From Solimonas fluminis (lineage in GTDB: Bacteria; Pseudomonadota; Gammaproteobacteria; Nevskiales; Nevskiaceae), in assembly GCF_002930645.1 (NCBI RefSeq), contig NZ_PSNW01000010.1:62281-126280 (forward strand): a DNA stretch of 64,000 nucleotides. Reading direction: 5' to 3'. The notes beneath the pieces are model-generated. The model worked only from the letters and a program-made list of their open reading frames with translations. It did not search any database and was not told the origin of the DNA. The translations under genes were made by a program, and so were the position numbers. Positions 23,333-31,482 of the stretch are shown here, piece after piece (position 1 is the first letter of the stretch; each line of letters opens with the position of its first letter).

Positions 23333-25452
23333 GGCTCCACAAGTCGCCGACCCGGCCCGCGAAGGTGCTGGCCACCAAGCTCGCCGATCCGGCGCAGGGC
23401 CTCGGCGGCGATACCGTCAGCCTGTTCTGCGGCCTGACCGTGCGCGACGTCATGGCGCGCGTGGCCAACGTCGCCGCCCTGCTGGCGCTGCCGGTGTCGG
23501 TGCTGACGCCGGGCCGCTCCGTCCTCGTCTGGATGTGCGGCTACTACGCCGAAGGCGACGGCGGCGGCGGCGAGGTCTATTGGAGTTCCGCCTCGGTGGC
23601 TGCGCACAACGGCGGATCGGTGTTCAAGCCCGCCGCCGTGGGCGTCGGCGCCGGCCGCTGGCTGCGGCCCTGGAACGGCCAGTGGCACGCGGCGCAGTGG
23701 GGCGCGAAGGCCGACAACGGCGTGACCGACAACACGCCGATGCTGACCGCCGCCGAGGACGATATCGTCTCGCGCGGCATGGGCCGGCTCCAGCTCGGCG
23801 CCGGCTTCTACGGCGTGCGCGATCTGGAACACAAGGCCGGCGTGAACCTCGAAGGCATGGGGAAGAACGAGACCTATCTCGTGTTCAAGCCCAGCGGCAA
23901 CGATGCCGCCGATGCCACGAGCTACGTCCTGCGCTGGATCGGCAGCGGCAGCAGCATCCGCAACTTCACCATTTCCGGCATCTCGCAGAGCCAGCGCCGC
24001 ATCTGCAACGGCCTGCTGCTGCAATCCGACGCGGGCGGCCAGGCCCGCGACCTCCGCAGCATCCGCATCCAGAACCTCGCCGGCTACAAGGCCGGCGCCA
24101 TCGGCGGTCCCTACGGCACGCGCAAGGAATACGCCCGCGCCGATATCACCGACGACAACGGCAATCACCTGCTGATCGGCGGCAATGCCCTGGTCACGCT
24201 CAGCGCCGGCAACGCCCTGTGGGATTTGCGCGTCAATGGCCTGGACGTGTCGGTCTGCGACGGCAACGGCACCGACTGGACCAGTCTGACCGACAGCAAA
24301 ATCCATGACGTCCACGTCGGCAACTGCGTCAACCATGGCTGGATCGAAAGCGGCGCCAACGTGCACCGGTCCGGCATCAAGGTCTACCTGTGCCGCCGGC
24401 TCAACGTGCGCGACGACTACACCACGTCGCTGGACCTGGTCGTCCCGCACCAGGCCACGATCGGCACCGACGACGGCGCCGTGCTGCTGTCCGGCCGTCG
24501 CCTGTACGGCGACATGGAGATCCAGGAGAACGGCAGCAACGGCGTCCGCCTGGGAACGCTGACCAAGACCCTGTCGGACAGCGATATCAAGTTCGTGCTG
24601 GACGGCAACGGCGGCTACGACAGCGGCGCCTCGGCGCCGACGCAGTCGAACTACCGGCGCGTCGGCGGGATCCTCTACAACACCCACAACCTCAAGCTGT
24701 CGGGCGTGGCGGACGACTTCCGCGCGGAAATCGGCCTGGGCCGCCAGTTGCGTGGAATCTCGGTGCTGTCGGCGGCCTTCCGGCCGACCGTCACGAACGC
24801 CGCGAACATCGTGCTGGGCAACTGGTACCGCATCAAGGCCAATGCCGGCGGCGCCAACTTCATCCCGGCGCAAGTCGGCATCGCCGCGCCCAGCAACGCG
24901 GTCGGAACCGTGTTCCAGGCGCGGCGGCAGCATCCGTCTGCCGTGCTGGACCCGGCGACCACCTGTGGAACCGGCGGCGTGCTGGAAGCCGCGAACGACG
25001 GCCTCAACATCGACATGGTGATTGCCAACCAGTACGAGCAGGACCAGGGCACCGGCCCGGGCTACATCCTCGACTCGGTGGCCGGCGACTGGGGCGGCTG
25101 CATCAACGGCAAGCTCGTGGGCCGGAACCTGTCGCTGTCGCCGGTCGCGTCCGCCGATACGGCGATCTCGCTGACCGTCCAGGGCGAAGCCAATCCGCGC
25201 TGGACGCTGGCGGGCTCGAAGATCGGCGCCGGCCCTGGCACGAGCGCCATCGACGTGACGTTCGACCGCCTGGCCGCAGGCGTGATCGGCGCGCCGGCCA
25301 CCTTCGGCATGCGCACCGGCAAGGCCACGACCGTCGCCCGCCCGAGTGCCGTCGCCTACGGCGAGGGCGTGGCGTTCTATGACCTCACGCTCAAGCTGCC
25401 GATCTGGTCTGACGGCGCCGTCTGGCGCGATGCCGACGGATCGGCGGTGTGA
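23329..25452 (+). CDS. Receptor-binding spike with pectate-lyase-like beta-helix
   Basis: 707 residues from TTG 23329. WGAKADNGVTDNTPMLTAAE is the pectate-lyase-3/tailspike motif that opens a right-handed beta-helix; long runs of short strands follow (about 100-550). The C-terminus, GEGVAFYDLTLKLPIWSDGA then WRDADGSAV, is the end typical of phage tail-fibre and tailspike proteins. It probably binds and may cleave a host surface polysaccharide. It replaces a PM2-type spike P1 in the gene order. Confidence 0.82.
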   Translation: MRLHKSPTRPAKVLATKLADPAQGLGGDTVSLFCGLTVRDVMARVANVAALLALPVSVLTPGRSVLVWMCGYYAEGDGGGGEVYWSSASVAAHNGGSVFKPAAVGVGAGRWLRPWNGQWHAAQWGAKADNGVTDNTPMLTAAEDDIVSRGMGRLQLGAGFYGVRDLEHKAGVNLEGMGKNETYLVFKPSGNDAADATSYVLRWIGSGSSIRNFTISGISQSQRRICNGLLLQSDAGGQARDLRSIRIQNLAGYKAGAIGGPYGTRKEYARADITDDNGNHLLIGGNALVTLSAGNALWDLRVNGLDVSVCDGNGTDWTSLTDSKIHDVHVGNCVNHGWIESGANVHRSGIKVYLCRRLNVRDDYTTSLDLVVPHQATIGTDDGAVLLSGRRLYGDMEIQENGSNGVRLGTLTKTLSDSDIKFVLDGNGGYDSGASAPTQSNYRRVGGILYNTHNLKLSGVADDFRAEIGLGRQLRGISVLSAAFRPTVTNAANIVLGNWYRIKANAGGANFIPAQVGIAAPSNAVGTVFQARRQHPSAVLDPATTCGTGGVLEAANDGLNIDMVIANQYEQDQGTGPGYILDSVAGDWGGCINGKLVGRNLSLSPVASADTAISLTVQGEANPRWTLAGSKIGAGPGTSAIDVTFDRLAAGVIGAPATFGMRTGKATTVARPSAVAYGEGVAFYDLTLKLPIWSDGAVWRDADGSAV

Positions 25453-25453
25453 C

Positions 25454-26092
25454 GTGCGCGGCCTGCTCGCTCTCTCGATCATCGCTGCCGCTGGCGTGGC
25501 GGCCTGGGGGATCGCCCGCCGACGAGATCTCGCCTCGTCGGCGCCGGCGAGCCCGGCCGAGCCTGCCAGCTGGGCGGCACCCCCGGCAGAAGCCGACCCC
25601 CTCACCTCGGCGCTCTACGCCGTGGAGGATCTCGTGACCGACTGGAAAGCCAAGGGCGCGAAGTACGCCTCGATCATCGCCGCCGCTGCCACCCGCCACG
25701 GCGTGCCCCCGGACCTGCTGATGCGCGTGGCGTATCAGGAAAGCCGCTTCCGCGAGGACATCATCACGGGCAAGACCCGCAGCAGCGCGGGCGCCGTGGG
25801 CATGTTCCAGTTCATGCCGGCGACGGCCCGGGATCTCGGTGTCGATCCGCTCAACGTCACCAGCGCCGCCGATGGCGCCGCCCGCTACCTCCGGCAGCTG
25901 TACCGCCAGTTCGGCAGCTGGTCCTGGGCGGTCGCGGCCTACAACGGCGGGCCCGGCAACATCAGCTACTTCCTGAAGAACGGCGCCTGGCCGAAGCGCA
26001 ACGGCTCCGGCCAGATCATCGGCACCAAGGCCCGGCCCGCCGAGAACGTCAACTACGTGGCGCAGATCGGCGCCGATGTGAGCTTGGCGTGA
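25454..26092 (+). CDS. Virion-type lytic transglycosylase
   Basis: 212 residues from GTG 25454. An N-terminal membrane segment (LLALSIIAAAGVAAWGI), a Pro/Ala linker, then an SLT (goose-lysozyme-like) domain: the catalytic Glu in AYQESRF, GAVGMFQFMPATARDLGV, and AAYNGGPGN. It cleaves peptidoglycan glycan strands and would open the cell wall during DNA entry, like PRD1 P7 or the FLiP transglycosylase. Overlaps the next gene (GTGA). Confidence 0.85.
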   Translation: MRGLLALSIIAAAGVAAWGIARRRDLASSAPASPAEPASWAAPPAEADPLTSALYAVEDLVTDWKAKGAKYASIIAAAATRHGVPPDLLMRVAYQESRFREDIITGKTRSSAGAVGMFQFMPATARDLGVDPLNVTSAADGAARYLRQLYRQFGSWSWAVAAYNGGPGNISYFLKNGAWPKRNGSGQIIGTKARPAENVNYVAQIGADVSLA

Positions 26093-26535
26093 ACCTCCGC
26101 AGCGTGCCCGATCCGGTGTGGTACGCCCTGCTGGCCGCAGCGACGGCCGGCGGCGTCTACTGGCTCACGCGGCGCGCTGTGGGGTCTGTGGGCGAGAAGG
26201 TGTCCCAAGCTGGCAGCTGGGTGAACGACGCGATCATCCCCGGCCCTGATTCCCTCGGCACCTGGCTCTACGGTGTTTTCCACATGGAAGAAAACCTGCC
26301 TGCGGGGTACTCGACGCCGGCAACCCTCGCCAACGGCGGCGGTAAGGGAACGAGGTCGGCGCCTGCCGCCAATCTGCCTGGCTGGGCCGGCGGTGGGGCG
26401 CCGGCCCCGAGCCAGTCATGGACCGCTCCGCCGTCCTACGACTATGGCACCAGCGGGACCAGCGGCATCCCCTGGCGCTACGAATCCAAGCCGCTTCCTG
26501 ATCCCTTCAACTTCAGCCTGGACTACATCCGATGA
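26089..26535 (+). CDS. Provirus membrane protein (148 aa)
   Basis: GTG 26089. One N-terminal transmembrane helix (WYALLAAATAGGVYWL), then an extended Gly/Pro/Ser/Tyr-rich region without recognised domain. Coupled to the transglycosylase and to the next gene (ATGA). Orientation is opposite to the C-terminally anchored proteins near the capsid gene. Possible entry or spike-complex membrane protein. Confidence 0.6.
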   Translation: MNLRSVPDPVWYALLAAATAGGVYWLTRRAVGSVGEKVSQAGSWVNDAIIPGPDSLGTWLYGVFHMEENLPAGYSTPATLANGGGKGTRSAPAANLPGWAGGGAPAPSQSWTAPPSYDYGTSGTSGIPWRYESKPLPDPFNFSLDYIR

Positions 26536-26714
26536 CCCGACTCTTCACCGTCCTCAAGGGCTCCACGATCCTCGGCGCCGTGGGAACCTCGGCCTCCGTG
26601 GCCCCGCCGACCGATATCGTCAACGCCGTGGCGCAGCTGCTGCTGGCCGCCATCGGCTTCTGGGACTTGATCAAGCCGCTGGTGCAGCGCAAGGGCGCCC
26701 ATGACGTTGGCTGA
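26532..26714 (+). CDS. Provirus small hydrophobic protein, holin candidate (60 aa)
   Basis: ATG 26532. Two hydrophobic stretches (ILGAVGTSASVA and AVAQLLLAAIGFWDLI) and a basic C-terminus. Size, hydrophobicity and position after the transglycosylase suit a holin or virion membrane protein; the sequence cannot separate the two. Confidence 0.5.
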   Translation: MTRLFTVLKGSTILGAVGTSASVAPPTDIVNAVAQLLLAAIGFWDLIKPLVQRKGAHDVG

Positions 26715-26886
26715 TGGCCTGGACCTGCTGCTGCGCTTCCTGGCCACCGCCGCCGCCCTCGGCGTCGGCTATGGCGCCATCCGCGCCGACCTGAAGAACC
26801 TGCACAGCCAGGTCGAACAGGTGAAGGAAACTGCCGACACCGCCCACCGCCGCATCGACTCCCTGTTGATGCGGCGCGTGAAGTAG
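26701..26886 (+). CDS. Provirus membrane-anchored coiled-coil protein (61 aa)
   Basis: ATG 26701, overlapping the previous gene by 14 bp. N-terminal membrane helix (LLRFLATAAALGVGYGAI), then a heptad-like helix (LKNLHSQVEQVKETADTAHRRI). The layout is that of spanin-like or DUF2730-like small phage proteins. Function unknown. A 153-bp gap without genes follows before the integrase. Confidence 0.55.
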   Translation: MTLADGLDLLLRFLATAAALGVGYGAIRADLKNLHSQVEQVKETADTAHRRIDSLLMRRVK

Positions 26887-27039
26887 CTCCAGCTGGCATC
26901 GCCGCGCCCGACGGTGTGCCCGGGCGAATCGCTGGATTAGGCGATGCTCGATCGAACTGACGACAAAATCACAGTTCCAGCAGCAGACGCCCTTTAGGGG
27001 TGGTTCGCACCCTCCCGGCTTCCCCGGTACGCTCCCTCC

Positions 27040-28032
27040 ATGGGAGAACAAAAACAGCAGCCGGCTCGGGCCTCCCGGCGCCGAGGGGCCCTGCGGACCG
27101 CCCCGATACCCCTTCCAATTCCTGCAGCACCGCCGTCCCCGACGTGGGAGGACGCGGTGCGTCGGTGGGCCCTGCAGGGCCAGCACCGCGCCGAGGGCAC
27201 CGTCCGCCGCGAGCGGGGCATCCTGGCATGGCTGCGGCCGCACCTCGCCGGCTTCCGCCTGGTGGATATCAGCCGGCACACCATCGACGCGATTCGCGCC
27301 GCCAAGCTTGAGGAAGGCGCCGGACCTCGCAGCGCCAACTATGTCGCCGGCATCGTTCAGACGATCATGGCTGCCGCAGCTGATTGGGGATGGATCGAGC
27401 GGGCACCGAGAATCAAGCCGCTAAAGCTGCCGCCGGCCCGGGTGCGCTGGCTGACGCGAGAAGAGGCCAACGCCCTGTTGGACCAGCTGCGCCAGCCGCT
27501 GCGGGACATGGCCGAGCTCACGCTGTTGACCGGCCTGCGCTGGAGCAATGTCTCGGGCCTGAAGTGGACCCACGTCGATCTGCGGGCCGGCCTGATCGCG
27601 GTCAGCGCGAGGGAGATGAAGGGCAGGGCGGGTTTGTGCCTGCCCATCACGCCGCGCCTGCGGCGGATCTTGGACGGTCGGCGCGGCCAGCATGCTACGT
27701 GGGTGTTCAGCACCGCAGGGAAGCGCCTGCAGCGCCCTCCGCATGAGACGTGGTACGGCGCCCTACGGCGCCTGGGCCTCGAGGACTTCCGCTGGCACGA
27801 TCTGCGGCACACCTGGGCCAGTTGGCACGCGCAGCGAGGGACGCCGATGCTGGTCCTGCAGCAGGCCGGTGGGTGGAAATCGGCGTCGATGGTGAACCGC
27901 TACGCCCACCTCGACACCCGGACCCTGGCGGTCCATGCCACTGCCTTTGAGGCCGAATTAGGCCCGGAATTTGCGCAAAACGGGGTTCAGGGCGAGCTAT
28001 TCACCAGCAATCCGCATCCGGACGCTTTATAA
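27040..28032 (+). CDS. int: Tyrosine integrase of the provirus
   Basis: 330 residues. Core-binding domain at ~35-120, catalytic domain ~135-300 with Arg167 (TGLRWSNVSGL), His253 and Arg256 (WHDLRHTW), Trp279 in the His/Trp position (AGGWKSASMV) and nucleophile Tyr288 (NRYAHL). It catalyses integration at tRNA-Cys; attR lies 86 bp downstream of its stop, the expected place for the att site of its own element. The N-terminal ~30 residues are Pro/Arg-rich and may be disordered. Confidence 0.9.
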   Translation: MGEQKQQPARASRRRGALRTAPIPLPIPAAPPSPTWEDAVRRWALQGQHRAEGTVRRERGILAWLRPHLAGFRLVDISRHTIDAIRAAKLEEGAGPRSANYVAGIVQTIMAAAADWGWIERAPRIKPLKLPPARVRWLTREEANALLDQLRQPLRDMAELTLLTGLRWSNVSGLKWTHVDLRAGLIAVSAREMKGRAGLCLPITPRLRRILDGRRGQHATWVFSTAGKRLQRPPHETWYGALRRLGLEDFRWHDLRHTWASWHAQRGTPMLVLQQAGGWKSASMVNRYAHLDTRTLAVHATAFEAELGPEFAQNGVQGELFTSNPHPDAL

Positions 28033-28118
28033 TTTATCTGCAGTTGTGGAGGCGTGTAGCGGCGCGGAATTCTTCGGATTTTGCGGCGCCGGAAGCGGCG
28101 GGATGGGCTACGATCTGC

Positions 28119-28162
28119 CTGCAAATCCGCGTACGCCGGTTCAATTCCGACCCTGGCCTCCA
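28119..28162. repeat. attR: 44-bp copy of the tRNA-Cys 3' end
   Basis: Identical to 14691-14734, without the 5' part of the tRNA, and 86 bp after the integrase stop. It is not a functional tRNA. Confidence 0.92.
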
Positions 28163-28324
28163 TTACCTTTACCCGTTTTCCCTCTCTAAATCAGTGACTT
28201 GGCCTCAGTCGTCGATCGGCTGGCCATTACTGTGTCGACTTTCTGGCCGTTTATTCCGAGCTGTTTTGGCCGGTTTGATCGTTTCGTTGCCCTGCGGATA
28301 CCCGCTTTCCATTGGAGAGCGAGC

Positions 28325-29422
28325 GTGGCGCGAAAGAAGACGGGAAGCATTAGGCATCGGGGGCCGCTGCAGTTCCGAGCGGCGGTCACGGTCGGCGGGC
28401 GGGAGAAGAGCAAGACGTTCTCGACCGCCGGGGAAGCTGAAGCCTGGATCCAGGGGTTATTGAAAGCGGATGCGGCGAATGCCGCCAACGCTTGGCTTGC
28501 CTCCCAGGAAGTAACGCTTCGCGCCGGGTTCAAGCGCTATCTGGCTGAAATCACGCCGCAAAAAAAATCGGCTGCAAGCGAAAAGCGCCTCATCGAGGCA
28601 TTTCTAGCGCGGGAAGCCGTGTTGTGCGAGAAGCCGCTTTGCGACATCGCGCCGTCTGACATGAAAGCGCTTGTACAACGTCGCATGAAACCCTCCGATC
28701 CGGTCGAAAAGCCGATCACCGGCTCCACGATGAATCGCGAGTTGGCTCGCATCAGCCATCTGTACACCGTGGCCGTCGCTGAGTGGGAATACGTCGGCCT
28801 CGTCAATCCAATCACGCGGGGCATCCGTCGCCGGGAAAACAAGCCTAGGGAGAGGCGGCTGGAGATCGGGGAGGAGGAGAAACTCCTTGAGGCGGCTCGG
28901 TCCTACGAACTCGACTGCGCGCCAGAAATTCCGATCTCCGCAGTGATCCGGTTTGCACTGGGGAGCAGCATGCGGCTGAGTGAGATTGGCAGATGCGAAT
29001 GGAAGCACGTCGATCTAGAGCAAGCGACCATTTTACTTCCCGCTACAAAGAACGGAAGCGCGCGCACGGTGGCATTGTGGCCGCACCTTGTGCGGTTGCT
29101 CTCAACACTTGCACGCCGGAACGACGGTTTGGTCTTCGGCCCCACGGAATCGATTCGGCTAATGTTCACGCGGGTAATGGCCCGAACTGACATTAAAGGG
29201 CTGCGCTTTCACGACTTGCGGCACGAGGCGATCAGCCGCTTCTTTGAGAGGACGAGCCTCTCGGACATGGAGATCGCCGCGATCTCCGGCCACAAGACCC
29301 TGAGCATGCTCAAGCGATACGCTCACCTGCGAGCGAATAAATTGGCCATGAAGCTGGCTACGTCCGAGGCCGCGGAGCCGCTGCCATTGACTACAGTGAT
29401 GGGTGGCTCGCCCGTTCACTGA
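28325..29422 (+). CDS. Second tyrosine integrase, outside attR
   Basis: 365 residues from GTG 28325 (GGAGAGCGAGC upstream); a longer in-frame ATG at 28199 would add non-homologous residues. Catalytic residues: Arg in GSSMRLSEIGR, HDLRHEAISRFF, SGHKTLSMLKRYAHL with the Tyr nucleophile. The N-terminus (RKKTGSIRHRGPLQFRAAV) is the arm-type DNA-binding region of genomic-island integrases. It starts 163 bp after the tRNA-Cys remnant, so the same tRNA end was probably the att site of a second element covering the rightward accessory region. Confidence 0.87.
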   Translation: MARKKTGSIRHRGPLQFRAAVTVGGREKSKTFSTAGEAEAWIQGLLKADAANAANAWLASQEVTLRAGFKRYLAEITPQKKSAASEKRLIEAFLAREAVLCEKPLCDIAPSDMKALVQRRMKPSDPVEKPITGSTMNRELARISHLYTVAVAEWEYVGLVNPITRGIRRRENKPRERRLEIGEEEKLLEAARSYELDCAPEIPISAVIRFALGSSMRLSEIGRCEWKHVDLEQATILLPATKNGSARTVALWPHLVRLLSTLARRNDGLVFGPTESIRLMFTRVMARTDIKGLRFHDLRHEAISRFFERTSLSDMEIAAISGHKTLSMLKRYAHLRANKLAMKLATSEAAEPLPLTTVMGGSPVH

Positions 29423-29479
29423 TTGTGTATCGGCAATCAGTAGGGTCTTAGAGGGCGGTTAATCGACGTTACTTCCCCC

Positions 29480-30025
29480 TCATGGTGAAACTGGCTCAGA
29501 GCTGGATGCCTTGGGCTTCGACTCGAGCTCGGCCCTGAGGCGCTGAATCTCGGATGCCTGTTGGCTGATGAGTTTCTCGCCGGCGGACGCGCGATCCGCT
29601 ACCTCCTGGTATTCGACAAGCAGCAACTGGAGAGCTTCTTCGCGCTCTGAGTCCCGCGCTGATTTCTCAACGTAGGCTTCAAGATGAGACCTATTTGTTG
29701 ATTGCTCCTTTATTTTCATGGCCAGAATTTCAGCTGATGCTGCATTCCGAGTATCTTCTTCCAATTTTATGACCATTCGCCAGACCAGTTGCTCAATGAG
29801 GTCTCGGATCAACTCCGCGTTTCCAGCTTTCATGTGAACTAATAGGAGCACTTTCCTGCGAATTTCTTCACGGCACTCATGCATCCATTGAAGAATCGTC
29901 GAATTACTTCCTCTCTTTCCCACATGTTCGCGAACGGCAGAAATGGTCAGGGCGCGATTCTGCACCATTAGATCGAACACGGCGTTCATTACGGCTTCTT
30001 TCGACACTTCAGCGGGCCTGCCCAT
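29480..30025 (-). CDS. KfrA-like DNA-binding coiled-coil protein (first)
   Basis: 181 residues with an N-terminal plasmid-type KfrA DNA-binding domain (MGRPAEVSKEAVMNAVFDLM, ALTISAVREHVGKRGSNSTI) and a long C-terminal coiled coil ending in a Lys/Ser tail. KfrA proteins are plasmid maintenance factors that bind operators in their own promoters. A perfect 12-bp inverted repeat lies 17-43 bp upstream. No rep or par genes accompany it, so the region looks like a plasmid-derived or ICE-derived remnant. Confidence 0.75.
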   Translation of the reverse strand: MGRPAEVSKEAVMNAVFDLMVQNRALTISAVREHVGKRGSNSTILQWMHECREEIRRKVLLLVHMKAGNAELIRDLIEQLVWRMVIKLEEDTRNAASAEILAMKIKEQSTNRSHLEAYVEKSARDSEREEALQLLLVEYQEVADRASAGEKLISQQASEIQRLRAELESKPKASSSEPVSP

Positions 30026-30041
30026 CTCGTACCTTCCGAAT

Positions 30042-30068
30042 GCTTACGTACAATGCTTGTACGTAAGC
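30042..30068. promoter_or_regulatory. Perfect 12-3-12 palindrome upstream of the first KfrA-like gene
   Basis: GCTTACGTACAA-tgc-TTGTACGTAAGC, a 27-bp perfect inverted repeat just upstream of the gene's start codon on the minus strand; likely autoregulatory operator. Confidence 0.75.
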
Positions 30069-30211
30069 GCGGTATCCGCGGTCTTAGAAACCCTCACGCC
30101 CCGTTTTGCTAGGGTGGAGACTGGTAATCCGGCGAAGCCAGCGCCACGGCAAAGGCATGAATGACCTGCGGTGGAAGCGGACGACCCGGGATTAAGGTCT
30201 TTCGACGACGA

Positions 30212-31042
30212 TCAGAGCCTGGTACGCAGTTCCCGCTCGCGAGTGGCCAGATCCTCCGCGCGCGCCACGGCGGCGGTCGCCCTTTCCACAGCGGTATCGC
30301 GCTCGCGCTCCGCGGCATGCCGCAAGGCCCGCTCGGACTCCAAGCCCTTCTGCAGCGTGGCCCGCTCCGCTTCCGCGGCCTGGACACGGCCTACGAGATC
30401 CGAGAGGCGATCCTGCAGGGCCTCCAATGCGGCAGTCGCGGCGGCCCGATCCTTGTCGCTGGCCACCCGGCTGGTTCTCTCGGCCTCGACCTCGGCGCGC
30501 CGGGCATCGATGTCCTGCCGCAGCGCCTGGATCAAATCCTCGTTGCCAGACATCTGGAGGCGGGCCCGGGCCAGGTTCACCCGGCCCTGCTCAGCGGCGG
30601 CGCGCTCCTCATCGAGCCGCTCTTGCAGCTTCTCGGCGTGGGCGCGCAACTGCCCCGCTTCCCCGGCCATGCGCTCGCGCTCCACCTCCGCCGCGCGCAG
30701 ATTGGACGTGGCGGTCTCGACCTCGGCGGTCAACCGCTCGGCTTCCCGGAGCAGGTCTTCAACCTCCTCGCGGGCAACCTCCAGCTCCGCAGCGGACTTC
30801 GCGACCGCATCTCTGCGGTGCTTGGTGACCTCTTCACGCAGGAGCTTCAGGAGCGCTGGCGTCAGCTCGGCCGATTCTGCCTCGTCTGCAGAGACCGCTT
30901 GTTCCCGGTATTTCTGCAGGTGCTGCTGGATGGAGACCCAGCCCTGCTTGATCACGGCGTGCACCGTCCGGACTGACACCCTCTCGCCCTTGCGCTTCAG
31001 TTCCTCCACAACCTGAACCACCAACTCATAAGAAACACTCAT
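30212..31042 (-). CDS. KfrA-like DNA-binding coiled-coil protein (second)
   Basis: 276 residues from ATG 31042, with GGAGG 6 nt upstream on its strand. The N-terminal ~90 residues are a winged-helix KfrA-type domain (VVQVVEELKRKGERVSVRTV, HAVIKQGWVSIQQHLQKYRE); the remaining ~180 residues are an uninterrupted Ala/Glu/Arg-rich coiled coil. A longer upstream frame exists but crosses the operator repeats. Unlike the first KfrA-like protein, its operator is ACGTTATGG-based, so the two should recognise different DNA. Confidence 0.8.
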   Translation of the reverse strand: MSVSYELVVQVVEELKRKGERVSVRTVHAVIKQGWVSIQQHLQKYREQAVSADEAESAELTPALLKLLREEVTKHRRDAVAKSAAELEVAREEVEDLLREAERLTAEVETATSNLRAAEVERERMAGEAGQLRAHAEKLQERLDEERAAAEQGRVNLARARLQMSGNEDLIQALRQDIDARRAEVEAERTSRVASDKDRAAATAALEALQDRLSDLVGRVQAAEAERATLQKGLESERALRHAAERERDTAVERATAAVARAEDLATRERELRTRL

Positions 31043-31062
31043 GTGCACCTCCGTGACAGAGG

Positions 31063-31103
31063 CCATAACGTTATGGATCACGTTATGGCCGATAACGTTA
31101 TGG
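31063..31103. promoter_or_regulatory. Three ACGTTATGG operators upstream of the second KfrA-like gene
   Basis: Copies of ACGTTATGG at 31068, 31080 and 31095; the first lies within the perfect palindrome CCATAACGTTATGG (31063-31076) and the third within the near-palindrome GATAACGTTATGG. The array starts 21 bp upstream of the ATG. Confidence 0.72.
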
Positions 31104-31482
31104 CCATTGCCATCACAGCCCTGCGGTATCCGCCGCGTCTGGATATGTAGTGGCACCAGTGCGGGGCTCAGTTGCCCCGCACCTGGCATGGCCACAACGC
31201 CGATCCGGGCGAGCACGGGTCCAGCCCCGCAGGCCGGCAACGCCGGCGATGCCCCGGCGTCGATGCGGCGCGGCCGTAGGCGCCGCTCGTCGGTGGGGCG
31301 TCGGGCTGGAAGCGCGCACAAGCACGGAGCGAACGGCGGCTCCGGTGGGAGAAACGCTCAGGCGGAGGGATGACGAGATGCAGAACGCTTACTGAACCCA
31401 GCGGCGTCGGGGCGAAACCCGCATCCGCTTCGTTTGTTGGTTCAGGCTGGCGTGCGCGGAGCGGCCAGGTACACAATCAGGA
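31104..31482. other. Non-coding region with one hairpin
   Basis: No convincing gene in either strand. It contains a 9-bp perfect stem GTGCGGGGC-tcagtt-GCCCCGCAC (31159-31182) without a T-tract and a GC-rich block. Nothing else was seen. Confidence 0.5.

Larger units (their letters stand above)
14691..28162. mobile_element. Integrated tailless (double-jelly-roll-type) provirus, 13.4 kb
   Basis: Bounded by 44-bp att repeats. Gene content in order: repressor (minus strand), small early genes, rolling-circle Rep, packaging-type ATPase, Dam-like methylase, 36-residue membrane peptide, P2-like capsid protein, five structural genes (three with C-terminal membrane segments), beta-helix spike, lytic transglycosylase, three further membrane proteins, integrase. 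Most adjacent genes overlap by 1-4 bp. There is no terminase, portal, scaffold, tape-measure or sheath gene. The set matches PM2 (Corticoviridae) and FLiP-type viruses, icosahedral particles with an inner membrane. A filamentous phage is less likely because of the large capsid protein, short ATPase and transglycosylase. Confidence 0.78.

Noticed and set aside
23275-25605. 776-codon minus-strand frame opposite the spike gene
   Set aside because: Shadow; the plus strand has the pectate-lyase motif and tail-fibre C-terminus.
14691-28162. Filamentous (inovirus) prophage
   Set aside because: Rep, an ATPase and small membrane peptides fit superficially, but the ATPase is short and has no membrane helix, and a 274-residue beta-rich capsid candidate, transglycosylase and beta-helix spike do not fit.
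28119-28162. A second tRNA-Cys gene
   Set aside because: Only the 3' 44 nt are present; no acceptor 5' strand or D arm.
28199-28324. N-terminal extension of the second integrase from ATG 28199
   Set aside because: The extra 42 residues are not integrase-like, and GTG 28325 has a good ribosome site and family N-terminus.
30042-31103. CRISPR or iteron array
   Set aside because: The repeats are few and palindromic in promoter positions; no spacer-repeat periodicity.
31043-31321. N-terminal extension of the second KfrA-like protein
   Set aside because: It would run through the operator repeats; ATG 31042 has a strong ribosome site.
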